Source of the DNA: Kitasatospora acidiphila
GTDB lineage: Bacteria; Actinomycetota; Actinomycetes; Streptomycetales; Streptomycetaceae
Length of the DNA: 64,000 nt
Direction: 5' to 3'
NCBI RefSeq assembly: GCF_006636205.1
Contig: NZ_VIGB01000003.1
Location: 1,116,001-1,180,000, forward strand
How positions within the stretch are numbered: position 1 is the stretch's first letter; every line of letters starts with the position of its first letter. The position numbers were made by a program, and so were the translations under genes. Under the pieces are notes generated by a model, which was not told where the DNA came from, did not search any database, and saw only the letters and a program-made list of their open reading frames with translations. Shown in pieces: positions 37,573 to 46,799 of the stretch.

Positions 37573-37626
37573 AGTGAGAAGGCGCCGGCAGGTGAGAAGG
37601 CGCCGGCAAGTGAGAAGCCCCCGGCT
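37573..37626. repeat. 18-bp tandem repeat, three units, before the PPTase gene
   Basis: Units start at 37573, 37591 and 37609, with consensus AGTGAGAAGGCGCCGGCA. If translation began at 37555 they would encode (S/G)EKAPA hexapeptides. If the PPTase starts at 37642 they are an intergenic spacer. Confidence 0.85.
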
Positions 37627-37641
37627 GAGGAGGGAGGTTCG

Positions 37642-38289
37642 ATGGGCGGCCTGGTCCTGAGCGGCCCGACGTCGCTGCTGCTCGACCGGATCGAGGGCGC
37701 TCACGCACTGAGCGCCACCGAGCTCGACCGCGCCGCCGCGATCCGGGACGAGGCGGACCGGGCCGATTTCGTGGCCGCGCACGCGCTGGTCCGGGTCTGC
37801 GCCGGGCGGCTCCTCGGGGTGCCGCCGGGTGCGCTGACCCTGGTGCAGCACTGCGGCTCGTGCACCCGCCCGCACGGCGTCCCGTCGCTGCTGGAGGCGC
37901 CGTCGCTGACGGTCAGCCTGTCGCACACCCGGGGGCTGGTGGCGGCGGCCGCGAGCGCCGGTCCGATCGGCGTGGACGTCGAGGCGATGGGCGACCAGCC
38001 GCTGGACTGGCGGGTCGTCGAACTAGCCGCCTCGGCGGCGGAGTTCGCCGCGCTGCGGCGGGCCGAGCGGCCGCAGCGCTCGTTCCTCCGGCAGTGGGTG
38101 CGCAAGGAGGCGCTGGTGAAGGTCGGGGTCACCACCCTGGACGAGATGGCCTCGGTCGACCTCCCGATCGCGGACCGCTCGCCGATCGACTGGCACGGCT
38201 GGCGGCTGGCGCACTGGTACGACCCCGACGGCCGGGCCATCGGCTGCGTCGCGTCCCGGCACCCGGCGACCGTCGAACTGCTCGGCTGA
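37642..38289 (+). CDS. 4'-Phosphopantetheinyl transferase (Sfp type)
   Basis: A 215-aa Sfp-family PPTase with IGVDVEAMG and the FLRQWVRKEALVKV motif. It converts apo to holo carrier domains of the NRPS proteins. The ATG at 37642 is preferred because of GAGGAGGGAGG just upstream. A start at 37555 overlapping the NRPS stop (ATGA) would add 29 low-complexity residues from an 18-bp repeat. It is followed by a strong hairpin. Confidence 0.88.
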   Translation: MGGLVLSGPTSLLLDRIEGAHALSATELDRAAAIRDEADRADFVAAHALVRVCAGRLLGVPPGALTLVQHCGSCTRPHGVPSLLEAPSLTVSLSHTRGLVAAAASAGPIGVDVEAMGDQPLDWRVVELAASAAEFAALRRAERPQRSFLRQWVRKEALVKVGVTTLDEMASVDLPIADRSPIDWHGWRLAHWYDPDGRAIGCVASRHPATVELLG

Positions 38290-38313
38290 ACGGCTGAACG
38301 GCCCGGGGGACGG

Positions 38314-38341
38314 GGCGCTGCGTCCGGTTCGGCGCAGCGCC
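38314..38341. terminator. Hairpin terminator after PPTase
   Basis: GGCGCTGCG (38314-38322) and CGCAGCGCC (38333-38341) form a perfect 9-bp stem with a 10-base loop. It separates the PPTase end from the next gene. Confidence 0.65.
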
Positions 38342-38378
38342 GCGTGCCCCGAGCTGCCGCGACCTAGGATGACCAGAC

Positions 38379-39461
38379 ATGCAGAGCCTTGACACCGCCA
38401 CAGCCCGGCGGCTCCGTGCCGGTGCCCAGGGCATCGGCGGCGGCGTGCGCGCCGCCTCCGCCGCCGCCGCCCTCGACCGCGCCTTCGCCGTGCAGGCCCA
38501 GGACCAGTCGGCCGCCGCGCTCGGGCTCCGGGTCCGTGCCACCGGCCTGACGGCGGCCGACGTGGTGCACGCGCTGGAGACGGACCGCAGCATGGTGCGC
38601 GGTTGGTTCATGCGCGGCACGCTGTACCTGGTGCCGGCCGCCGACCTGCGCTGGTTGACCGGCCTGCTCGGTCCGGTCTTCCTCAAACTCAGCGCCCGCC
38701 GCTACCGGGAGCTGGGTCTGGACGCGGCCGCCCTGGCCCGCGCCGAGCAGGTGGTCACGAGTGCGCTGGCTGCCGAAGGCCCGCTCACCCGCGCCGAGTT
38801 GGCCGAGCGGCTGGCGGGGGCCGGTCTGGATCCGAGCGGCCAGGTCCCGTTCCACGTGCTGCGGCGCAGTGCGCTGCTCGGCCAGATCTGCCACGGGCCG
38901 ACCCGGGACAAGGAGCCCTGCTTCGTGCTGCTCGACGACTGGCTGCCGCCCGGGCGCACCCTCGATCAGGCCGACGCCGCCGCCGAGTTGGCCCGGCGCT
39001 ACCTGTCCGCCCACGGCCCCGCCGCGCTGGAGGACTTCGCCACCTGGTCCGGGCTTCCGGTCACGGTGGCGCGCGGGGCCTGGCGGGCCCTGATCGAGGG
39101 CGGCGAGGCCGTCGAGTACGAGGTGGCCGGACAGCCCTGCCTGCTGCCCGCCGACCGGCCGCCGGTCGCTGCTCCCGGCGAGCCGGATGTCCGGCTGCTG
39201 CCCGCCTACGACAACTACCTGGTGGGCTACCGCACCCGCGCCCTCTCGGTGGCCGCCTCCGACGAGCGCCAGGTCTGGCCCGGCGGCGGCCAGATCCGGG
39301 CCACGGTGACGGCCGACGGGCTGGCCTGCGCCACCTGGAGCCGGAAGACGGGCGGTCGGACGGTGGCCGTGGCGGCGTTCCAAGAGCTCTCCCCCGAGGT
39401 CAGGGCGGGGATCGCCGCCGAGGAGGCCGACGTCATGAGGTTCCTGGGTTCGAACACGTAA
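38379..39461 (+). CDS. AlkZ-like (HTH_42/YcaQ family) DNA glycosylase, possible self-resistance
   Basis: A 360-aa winged-helix protein of the HTH_42 family. It has the N-terminal catalytic motif Q39-A-Q41 (FAVQAQDQ), the QxQ pattern of AlkZ-like glycosylases; YcaQ-like members have QxD. Other conserved stretches are RSMVRGWFMRGTLYLV and LLPAYDNYLVGYR. AlkZ unhooks interstrand crosslinks and protects the azinomycin producer, and relatives in biosynthetic clusters often mark DNA-alkylating products. It stands alone between two NRPS operons behind a terminator. It could also be a housekeeping copy. Confidence 0.8.
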   Translation: MQSLDTATARRLRAGAQGIGGGVRAASAAAALDRAFAVQAQDQSAAALGLRVRATGLTAADVVHALETDRSMVRGWFMRGTLYLVPAADLRWLTGLLGPVFLKLSARRYRELGLDAAALARAEQVVTSALAAEGPLTRAELAERLAGAGLDPSGQVPFHVLRRSALLGQICHGPTRDKEPCFVLLDDWLPPGRTLDQADAAAELARRYLSAHGPAALEDFATWSGLPVTVARGAWRALIEGGEAVEYEVAGQPCLLPADRPPVAAPGEPDVRLLPAYDNYLVGYRTRALSVAASDERQVWPGGGQIRATVTADGLACATWSRKTGGRTVAVAAFQELSPEVRAGIAAEEADVMRFLGSNT

Positions 39462-39560
39462 CCGGTCCCTAACCGAGCCGTCATTGGCTTCTGGACGACG
39501 ACGCTGCTGCGCCACGGCCCCGGCCTGGCGCCGGCCCGGACGACCGAGGAGCGATCACAG

Positions 39561-42500
39561 ATGACCCAGCTCGAGGAACTCGGCTCCCGACTCTCCCCGC
39601 AGCGCCGGGCGCTGCTCGGTGAACTCGCCCGCAGGCGGGCCGCACCGGTGCGGATCCCGCGCCGTGACGGCGGCGGACCGCTGCGGGCCTCCTTCGCCCA
39701 GGCCCGGCTGTGGCTGGTGGACCAGCTGGAACAGGGCGCCTCGGCCTACCAGGTGCCGCTGCCGGTGCGGTTGCGCGGTGTGCTCGACATCGATGCGCTG
39801 GCCGGCTCCCTCACCGACCTGATCGGCCGGCACGAAGCGCTGCGCACCGCCTTCCGGGAGGACGACGCCGACGGGCTGCTGCAGGTGGTCCGGCCGCCGC
39901 AGCCGATCACGCTGCCGGTCACCGACCTGGCCGGCCTGTCCGAGCCGCAGCAGCAGGCCGCCGTCCGGGAGCACCTGGCCGAGGACCAGGCCGCGCCCTT
40001 CGACCTGGCCGAGGGCCGGCTGCTGCGGGCGCGGCTGCTCCGGCTCGCCCCGGACCACCACGTGCTGCTGGCCGGTGCCCACCACATCGGCTTCGACGGC
40101 TGGTCGGTTCCGCTGTTCCACCGGGAGCTGGCGGCCGGCTACAACGCCCGGGTGCGGGGGGAGCTGCCGCGACTGCCCGCGCCCGAACTGCAGTACGCGG
40201 ACTACTCGGCATGGCAGCGGCGGCAGTTGACCGGGGCCCGGCTGGACCGGCTGCTCGACTACTGGTCCGAGCGGCTGGCCGGCGCCGTGGAGCTGGAGCT
40301 GCCCACCGACCGCCCGGTGCAGGAGGTCAGGTCGACCCGCGGCGGCACCGCCAGGGTCGCCATCCCGCGCGAACTCATGGCCGATCTGGCGGAGTTGGCG
40401 CGCAGCCAGGGCGCCTCGCTGTTCATGGCGATGGCCGCCGCGCTCGGCGTGATGTTCTCCCGTCACACCGGCGGGCAGGACATCTGCTTCGGCACCACCT
40501 ACGCCGACCGCGACCGGTCCGAACTGCACTCCGTCATCGGCTTCTTCACCAACACCTTCGTGCTCCGCACCGACCTCTCCGGCAAACCGGGCTTCCGCGA
40601 ACTGCTGCAGCGCACCAGGGAGCGGGCGGTCGGCGACTACACCCACGCCGGCCTGCCGTTCGATCTGCTGGTCGACCACCTGCAGCCGCGCCGGGTCGGC
40701 AACCGCACGCCGTTCTTCCGGGTCCACTTCCAGGTCGAGGAGGCCGCGGGCACGCTGTCCGCCTACGAGGAACTCCCGGCCTACCAGGGGCTGTCGGCCG
40801 AGGGCCTGGTCCCCGAGTTCGTCGCCGCCAAGTTCGACCTGAGCTTCACCCTGCGCTCGGCGGCGGACGGCGGACTGGTCGATCTGGTGTACAGCGCCGA
40901 CCTGTTCGACGCCGCCACGGCTGACCGCCTGGTGGCGCAGCTGCGGACCGTGCTGGCCGCCCTGGTCGCCGAGCCCGACCGCGGCATCGCGGAGCTGCCG
41001 ATCCCCGAACTGCCGCGCCCGGCCGCGCCGCAGCCGGCACCGAGCGGCGGCACGGGAGCACAACAGCAGGCGGTGAGCGAGGAGTTGACCGCGCAGGTGC
41101 GCCAGGCCTGGCAAAGCGCACTCGGCCTGGAGGACTTCGGCCCGCACGAGGACTTCTTCGATCTGGGCGGCAACTCCTTCGCCGCCATCAAGGTGCGCCG
41201 GCTGCTCGGCGGCCGGGTGCCGATGGTCGACCTGTTCCGCTTCCGCACCGTCCACCAACTCGCCGCCCACCTCGGTGGGTTGTCCGACCGCACCGCCGAA
41301 CCGGCAGGACTGTGGAGCGAGTTGACCACGCCAGGCCCCTCTGCCGAGGTGTCGCTGATCTGCGTTCCGTACGCGGGCGGGAACGCCGCCGCCTACCAGC
41401 CGCTGGCCGAGCGGCTGCCGTCCCGGATCGCACTGTGGGCGGCGAACCTGCCGGGCCACGAGGGCGGCGGAGCCGCGGCGGACCTGCTCCCGCTGCCCGA
41501 GGCCACCCAGCGGCTGGCCGACGAGCTCCAGGAGCGGGTCAGCGGGCCGGTGGTGGTGTACGGCCACTGCGCGGGCGCCTCCCAGGCCATCGACCTGGCC
41601 CGCGAGTTGGAGGACCGGGGAGTCCCCGTCCGGGCCGTCTTCATCGGCGCCAGCCTGACCGACCCGGAGGCGGCCGCCAACCTGTCCCGGGCCACCGACA
41701 GCCCCGACGACGAGCTGCACGGCTACATCAAGGCGATCGGCGGCTTCGACGGCGCACTGGACGAGGCGGACCTGCGGCAGGTGCTGCGAGTGCTGCGGCA
41801 CGACATGGTGGACGCGACCCGGTTCCAGCGGGACACCCACGCCGCCCCGCCACGCCGGCTGCGCGCCCCGGTGCACTGCGTGCTCGGCGACGCCGACCCG
41901 GCCACCCCGGAGTTCGGCACGCGGTACCTGGGCTGGCAGGTGTTCGCCGAATCGGTCTCCCTGGACGTGCTGCCGGGTGCCGGTCACTACTTCCTCCGGG
42001 ACCGCGCCGCCGAGTTGGCGGCGATCATCGAGAGCCGCACCGGCCTCGCCGACGACCGGATCCCGGTGCTCTGCCTGCCGCACACCGGCGCGGGCGCGTC
42101 CTTCTTCCACCCGTGGCTGGAGGCGGCCGGCGACCGGTTCCTCCCGGTGCCGCTGGAGCTGCCGGGCCGGGAGAAGCGGATCGCCGAGGAGCCCTGCCGC
42201 ACCGTGGCGGCCGCCGTCGACGACCTGCTGCCGCAGGCGCTGCGGGCCGCGGGCGCCGCGAAGCGCGTGGTGGTCTTCGGGCACTGCCTGGGCGGGGTGC
42301 TGGCGTACGAGCTGGCGCACCGGCTGGTCACCAGCACCGACATCGAGGTGGCCCGGATCCTGGTCAGCGGCGCGCCCGGCCCGCTGGTGCCCAGGGTGCG
42401 CAAGGCCACCGGCCTGCCGGACGACGAGTTCCTGGCCCGGCTGGAGGAGTTGGCCGGCTACCGGCACCCGGCCCTGGACGACCCGGACATGGTCGAGCTG

Positions 42501-42749
42501 CTGCTCCCGGTGCTGCGGGCCGACCAGGAGATGTACGAGGGCTACTGCCGCACCGAGCCCGCTCCGCTGGACGTGCCGATCACCACGCTGCGCGGCGCAC
42601 AGGACGCACTGGTGAGCGCCGCCGAGGTGGCCCAGTGGCAGGCCGCCACCGCTGCCCCGCTCGACTCGCGCGAATTCCCGGGCGGCCACATGTACCTGAC
42701 CGACCGTGCCGGCGAGGTGCTGGACCTGATCTCACGGGAGCTGTCGTGA
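39561..42749 (+). CDS. NRPS, C-T-TE-TE with Cys nucleophiles in both thioesterases
   Basis: A 1062-aa termination protein. A short lead-in precedes the C domain with HHIGFDG (174-180), then the T domain with GGNS (S539). TE1 has nucleophile elbow GHCAGAS (C670) and TE2 has GHCLGGV (C909). Late His residues are visible in both TEs (PGAGHYF, PGGHMYL). There is no A domain, so the aminoacyl substrate must be loaded in trans, perhaps by the next gene. Cys in place of Ser in both TE sites is unusual; Cys thioesterases are known to make strained rings, as in the obafluorin beta-lactone. Translation is coupled to the next gene (GTGA). Confidence 0.9.
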   Translation: MTQLEELGSRLSPQRRALLGELARRRAAPVRIPRRDGGGPLRASFAQARLWLVDQLEQGASAYQVPLPVRLRGVLDIDALAGSLTDLIGRHEALRTAFREDDADGLLQVVRPPQPITLPVTDLAGLSEPQQQAAVREHLAEDQAAPFDLAEGRLLRARLLRLAPDHHVLLAGAHHIGFDGWSVPLFHRELAAGYNARVRGELPRLPAPELQYADYSAWQRRQLTGARLDRLLDYWSERLAGAVELELPTDRPVQEVRSTRGGTARVAIPRELMADLAELARSQGASLFMAMAAALGVMFSRHTGGQDICFGTTYADRDRSELHSVIGFFTNTFVLRTDLSGKPGFRELLQRTRERAVGDYTHAGLPFDLLVDHLQPRRVGNRTPFFRVHFQVEEAAGTLSAYEELPAYQGLSAEGLVPEFVAAKFDLSFTLRSAADGGLVDLVYSADLFDAATADRLVAQLRTVLAALVAEPDRGIAELPIPELPRPAAPQPAPSGGTGAQQQAVSEELTAQVRQAWQSALGLEDFGPHEDFFDLGGNSFAAIKVRRLLGGRVPMVDLFRFRTVHQLAAHLGGLSDRTAEPAGLWSELTTPGPSAEVSLICVPYAGGNAAAYQPLAERLPSRIALWAANLPGHEGGGAAADLLPLPEATQRLADELQERVSGPVVVYGHCAGASQAIDLARELEDRGVPVRAVFIGASLTDPEAAANLSRATDSPDDELHGYIKAIGGFDGALDEADLRQVLRVLRHDMVDATRFQRDTHAAPPRRLRAPVHCVLGDADPATPEFGTRYLGWQVFAESVSLDVLPGAGHYFLRDRAAELAAIIESRTGLADDRIPVLCLPHTGAGASFFHPWLEAAGDRFLPVPLELPGREKRIAEEPCRTVAAAVDDLLPQALRAAGAAKRVVVFGHCLGGVLAYELAHRLVTSTDIEVARILVSGAPGPLVPRVRKATGLPDDEFLARLEELAGYRHPALDDPDMVELLLPVLRADQEMYEGYCRTEPAPLDVPITTLRGAQDALVSAAEVAQWQAATAAPLDSREFPGGHMYLTDRAGEVLDLISRELS

Positions 42750-45178
42750 CCGTCGCCGTGCCGCAGACCGCGATCTCCCCGGCCGAACGGGAAGCCCGGA
42801 TCGCCGACCTGCTGGCCGCCGAGTACGTCCGGCCCGACTGGGGCCTGGGCGACGGCTCGGGTGCCGGAGTCCACCGGGAGCCGCTGGACGGTGCCGAACC
42901 CGCGGCGGTCCTGGCTGCGGCCGCCGTGGTGCTGTCCCGGTACGACCACCTCGACCGGCTGGCGGTGCTCGGCCTGGCCCGAGGCGGCGCCCCGGACAGC
43001 CTGGCCGCCCTCCCGGTCGGCGAGGACCAGCCGGTGGCCGAGCTGCTGCGGGCCGCCGAGGACCGACTGGCCCGCCCCGGCCCCGCCGACACCCCCGAGC
43101 TGGCCGCGCGGCTGGCCCGGGCCGACGGCGGTGGCGCGGTGTCCGTCCAGCTCCGCCTTCCCACCCACGGCCGGGCGGAGCGGGCGGTGGGGAACGGGCG
43201 GTTCCCGCTGACCGTCACCGTGGAGCGCGGCCGACTGCGCTGCGACTACCGGCGGGAGGCCTTCTCCCCCGTCATGGTGGCCCAGTTCGCCCGCCACCTG
43301 GCCCGGGTGAGCAGGCAGCTCGCCGCCGCCGGCCCGGACACGCCGCTGTCCGCGATCGCCTTGCTGGACGAGTCCGAGCGCGGCCGGGTGGTGGCACTGT
43401 GCGCCCCCGGACGGTCCGTGCCCGAGCAGCGGGACCGCATCGACCAGCTGGTCCGCGCCCGGGCCGCCGAACGCCCGTCGGCGGTCGCGGTCCGCTGCGG
43501 CGAACGGGATCTGACGTACCGTCAACTCGACGCCAGGGCCGATCAGATCGCCAAGGCCCTGGGGTGGGAGGGTCTGCGGCCCGGGGACCGGGTCGGAGTC
43601 TGCCTGGAGCGCTCGGCCGAACTGATCACCCTGCTGCTCGGCGTGCTGCGGGCCGGCGGGGTGTACGTCCCCATGGAGCCCGGCTACCCGGCCGAGCGGC
43701 TCGCCCACACCGCCGCCGACGCCGGCCTGGCGCTGGTGGTGACCGAGCTTGCCGACTTCCCGGCCGGCCGGGCACGCCTGCTCCACCCGGCCGAGCTGGC
43801 CGCCCTGGCCGACCGCTTCGACGCCGGCCCGGTACCGCGGCACGGCAGCCCGGACGACCCCGCGTACGTCATCTACACCTCGGGCTCGACCGGGCGCCCC
43901 AAGGGCGTGGTGGTGACCCACCGCAACGTCACCTCGCTGATCGCCGGAACGTCCCAGGACTTCCGGTTCGGCCCGGCCGACGTCTGGGCGCTCTTCCACT
44001 CGGTCGCCTTCGACATGTCCGTCTGGGAGATCTGGGGCGCGCTCACCACGGGCGGGCGGCTGGTGGTCGTCCCCTCCCTGGTCTGCCGCGCCCCCGGGGA
44101 GTTCCACGCCCAGCTGGCAGCCGAGCGGGTGACCGTGCTCAACCAGACCCCGTCGGCCTTCGCCCAGCTGATCGAGGCCGACCAGGCCGAACCCCGGGCG
44201 CTGGCCCTGCGGTTGGTGTCGTTCGGCGGCGAACCGCTGGACACCCGGATGCTGCTGCCCTGGTTCGACCGCCACCCGGAGACGGACTGCCGGATGGTCA
44301 ACCTCTACGGGATCACCGAGACCACCGTGCACAGCACCTGGCAGGTCGTCGGCCGGGCGGAGGCCCTGGCGGCCTCCCGCTCGGTGGGCACCGCCCTGCC
44401 GGGCGAGCACCTGTACGTCCGCGACCGGCACGGCAGGCTGCTCCCGCCGGGAGTGGCCGGTGAGATCTACGTCGGCGGCGCGGGCGTGGCCGCGGGCTAC
44501 CTCAACCGGCCCGAGCTCAACGCCGAGCGCTTCCTGCCCGACCCGGACCGGGGCGGCCGGATGTACCGCAGCGGCGACCAGGGCCGGCTGCTGCCGAGCG
44601 GCCGGCTGGAGCACCTCGGCCGGCTGGACGGCCAGGTGAAACTGCGCGGCTACCGGATCGAGTTGGACGAGGTCCGGGCCGTGCTGCTGGAGGACCCCGC
44701 GGTGCTCGCCGCCGCGGTGGTGCTGAACCGGCCCGATCCGGGCGATCCGGCCACCGACCGGCTGGACGCGTACGTGGTGCTCGGCGACGGCGATCCGGCG
44801 GCGGTGCGCGAGCGGGCCGCCCGCCTGCTGCCGGGCTACATGATGCCCTCGACGGTGACCGCGCTGCCCGCCCTGCCGCTGACCGTGAACGGCAAGCTGG
44901 ATCGAAGCCTGCTGCCCCAGCCGGCCCTGGCGCCGCACGCCCCGGCCGGCCAGTCGGTGCAGGAACGGGTGCACCACGCCTGGCAGTCGATCGTCGGCAG
45001 GCCGATCGGCCTGGACGACAACTTCTTCGACACCGGCGGCAACTCCATGCTGGTCGGCCGCCTGGTCAGGCGGCTGCCCGAGCTGGGCCTGCCGAAGCCG
45101 AGCCTGCGTCAGACGTACGTCCACTCCACCGTCCGCAGGCTCGCCGCGCTGCTGGAAGAACTCCAGGCCGCAGGGTAA
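42746..45178 (+). CDS. NRPS, truncated C remnant-A-T
   Basis: An 810-aa protein. Residues 1-~210 look like a degenerate remnant of a condensation domain tail and lack HHxxxDG. The A domain (~220-720) has YTSGSTGRPKG, and the T domain has GGNS (S767). Hand-aligned specificity residues read about D-M-W-N-S-G-L-V-H, resembling the threonine code D-F-W-N-I-G-M-V-H. It overlaps the C-T-TE-TE gene by four bases. The two probably form a split last module in which this protein supplies the amino acid in trans (inference). Confidence 0.85.
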   Translation: MTVAVPQTAISPAEREARIADLLAAEYVRPDWGLGDGSGAGVHREPLDGAEPAAVLAAAAVVLSRYDHLDRLAVLGLARGGAPDSLAALPVGEDQPVAELLRAAEDRLARPGPADTPELAARLARADGGGAVSVQLRLPTHGRAERAVGNGRFPLTVTVERGRLRCDYRREAFSPVMVAQFARHLARVSRQLAAAGPDTPLSAIALLDESERGRVVALCAPGRSVPEQRDRIDQLVRARAAERPSAVAVRCGERDLTYRQLDARADQIAKALGWEGLRPGDRVGVCLERSAELITLLLGVLRAGGVYVPMEPGYPAERLAHTAADAGLALVVTELADFPAGRARLLHPAELAALADRFDAGPVPRHGSPDDPAYVIYTSGSTGRPKGVVVTHRNVTSLIAGTSQDFRFGPADVWALFHSVAFDMSVWEIWGALTTGGRLVVVPSLVCRAPGEFHAQLAAERVTVLNQTPSAFAQLIEADQAEPRALALRLVSFGGEPLDTRMLLPWFDRHPETDCRMVNLYGITETTVHSTWQVVGRAEALAASRSVGTALPGEHLYVRDRHGRLLPPGVAGEIYVGGAGVAAGYLNRPELNAERFLPDPDRGGRMYRSGDQGRLLPSGRLEHLGRLDGQVKLRGYRIELDEVRAVLLEDPAVLAAAVVLNRPDPGDPATDRLDAYVVLGDGDPAAVRERAARLLPGYMMPSTVTALPALPLTVNGKLDRSLLPQPALAPHAPAGQSVQERVHHAWQSIVGRPIGLDDNFFDTGGNSMLVGRLVRRLPELGLPKPSLRQTYVHSTVRRLAALLEELQAAG

Positions 45179-45253
45179 CCGGCGCATAACCGCCCGCTTC
45201 TAGCGTCGCACCAGATTCCCCGTCCCAGATCGAATGAGGAGCGTCGACCTTTC

Positions 45254-46762
45254 ATGTCCGAGATCATCGTGCAGCGGGACAGCGAGGCTGACCCGGACTC
45301 GGCCGCCGCCCCACCGGACGGTGCGGCGGCCGGTGCCGCCGCGCCCGACCCGAGGCGCTGGAAGGCGCTGGGCGCGCTGGCCCTGGTGCAGTTCGTCATC
45401 TTCCTGGACGCGACCATCGTGAACGTCGCGCTTCCGTCGATCCGGCGCGACCTGGGGTTCTCCGAGGGCGGGCTGGCCTGGGTCGTCAACGGCTACCTGC
45501 TGGCCGCCGGCGGTCTGCTGCTGCTCGGCGGCCGGCTCTCCGACCTGCTCGGCCGGCGCCGGATGTTCAGCCTCGGTGCCGCCCTGTTCGCGGTGGCGTC
45601 GCTCACCGCCGCGCTGGCGCAGAACCCGGCGATGCTGATCGCCAGCCGCTTCGCCCAGGGCACCGGAGAGGCACTGGCGGCGCCGGCCGCCATGTCGATG
45701 GTGGCCCTGCTGTTCACCGACGAGAAGGAGCGGGCCAAGGCCTTCGGCATCTGGGGCGGCCTGGCCGGCCTGGGCGCGGCCGCGGGCGTGCTGCTGTCCG
45801 GGGTGCTCACCGATCTCCTCAGCTGGCACTGGGTGTTCTTCATCGGCATCCCGCCGTGCGTCGCCTCGGTCCTGCTGGTCTTCCGGCTGGTGCCAGAGAG
45901 CCGGGTGCCGGAGTCCAGGCGGCGCAGCCTGGGGAGCGCGCTGCTGCTGACGGCCGGACTGGTCGCGGTGATCGACGGCCTGCTCGGCGCCACCGACCAC
46001 GCCTGGACCAGCGCCGCGGTGCTCGGCCCGGTGGCGGCCGGGGTGGTCGCGCTCGCGGTCTTCCTGGCCGTCCAGGCGCGCTCCGCCGCGCCGCTGATCC
46101 CGCTCGGCTTCTTCACCAGCCGTACCCGGGCGACCGGTTACGCGGCCCAGTTGTTCATGGCCACCGCGACCGCCGCGATGTTCTTCCTGATCGTGCTCTA
46201 CATGCAGGACACCCTGCACTACTCGCCGCTGCGCAGCGGGCTGTCCTGGCTGCCGTTCACGGTGGCGTTCATGCCCGGCCTGGTGTTCTCGACCAAGACG
46301 ATGCCGAAGCTCGGCTACCGCGGCGAACTGGCGATCGGCCTCGCCGTGATCGCGGCGGGCATGTTCCTGTTCAGCCGGCTGGGTCCGGACAGCTCGTTCC
46401 TGACCGGACTGCTGCCCGCGATGGCACTGGCCGCCTTCGGCAGCGGCGTCGTTGCACCGGCGATGCAGGTGGTGGCCCTGCACGGGGTCTCGGACGCGGA
46501 CGCGGGTCTCGGCTCCGGTGTGCTGACCACCGTCCAGCAGGTCAGCCAGGCGCTCGGCCTGTCGGCCATCGTGGCGATCGGGTTCAGCCACCAGCGCTCC
46601 CTGCTCAAGGCCGGGATCTCGGCGGCGTCGGCCAACACCCAGGGGCGCCAACTCGCCCTGGAAATCGCCACCGTGGTGCTGCTGGTCGGCTCGGTCGCCT
46701 GCCTGGCACTGCTCCGCAAGCCCGCCCCGGCCGCTGAGTCGGCCGAGCCGAGCACCATCTGA
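45254..46762 (+). CDS. MFS transporter, DHA2 (EmrB/QacA) type, probable peptide exporter
   Basis: A 502-aa membrane protein with about 14 hydrophobic segments. It has the DHA2 motifs FLDATIVNVALPSI, LGGRLSDLLGRRRMF and GLGAAAGVLLSGVL. It is a proton-driven drug exporter. Its position between NRPS genes on the same strand suggests export of the cluster product or self-resistance. Confidence 0.9.
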   Translation: MSEIIVQRDSEADPDSAAAPPDGAAAGAAAPDPRRWKALGALALVQFVIFLDATIVNVALPSIRRDLGFSEGGLAWVVNGYLLAAGGLLLLGGRLSDLLGRRRMFSLGAALFAVASLTAALAQNPAMLIASRFAQGTGEALAAPAAMSMVALLFTDEKERAKAFGIWGGLAGLGAAAGVLLSGVLTDLLSWHWVFFIGIPPCVASVLLVFRLVPESRVPESRRRSLGSALLLTAGLVAVIDGLLGATDHAWTSAAVLGPVAAGVVALAVFLAVQARSAAPLIPLGFFTSRTRATGYAAQLFMATATAAMFFLIVLYMQDTLHYSPLRSGLSWLPFTVAFMPGLVFSTKTMPKLGYRGELAIGLAVIAAGMFLFSRLGPDSSFLTGLLPAMALAAFGSGVVAPAMQVVALHGVSDADAGLGSGVLTTVQQVSQALGLSAIVAIGFSHQRSLLKAGISAASANTQGRQLALEIATVVLLVGSVACLALLRKPAPAAESAEPSTI

Positions 46763-46799
46763 TCCGCAGCAGCGTCCCCCGAACCGGAGGAGCACACTC

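Noticed and set aside
37555..37641. N-terminal extension of the PPTase from the ATG at 37555
   Set aside because: It would consist of EKAPA-like repeats; a much stronger ribosome-binding site precedes the ATG at 37642, although coupling at 37555 cannot be excluded.
39555..45187. Very long minus-strand open frames opposite the NRPS genes
   Set aside because: They mirror third-position GC of the real genes, encode Arg/Gly/Gln-rich low-complexity proteins without domains, and the plus frames have full NRPS motifs.
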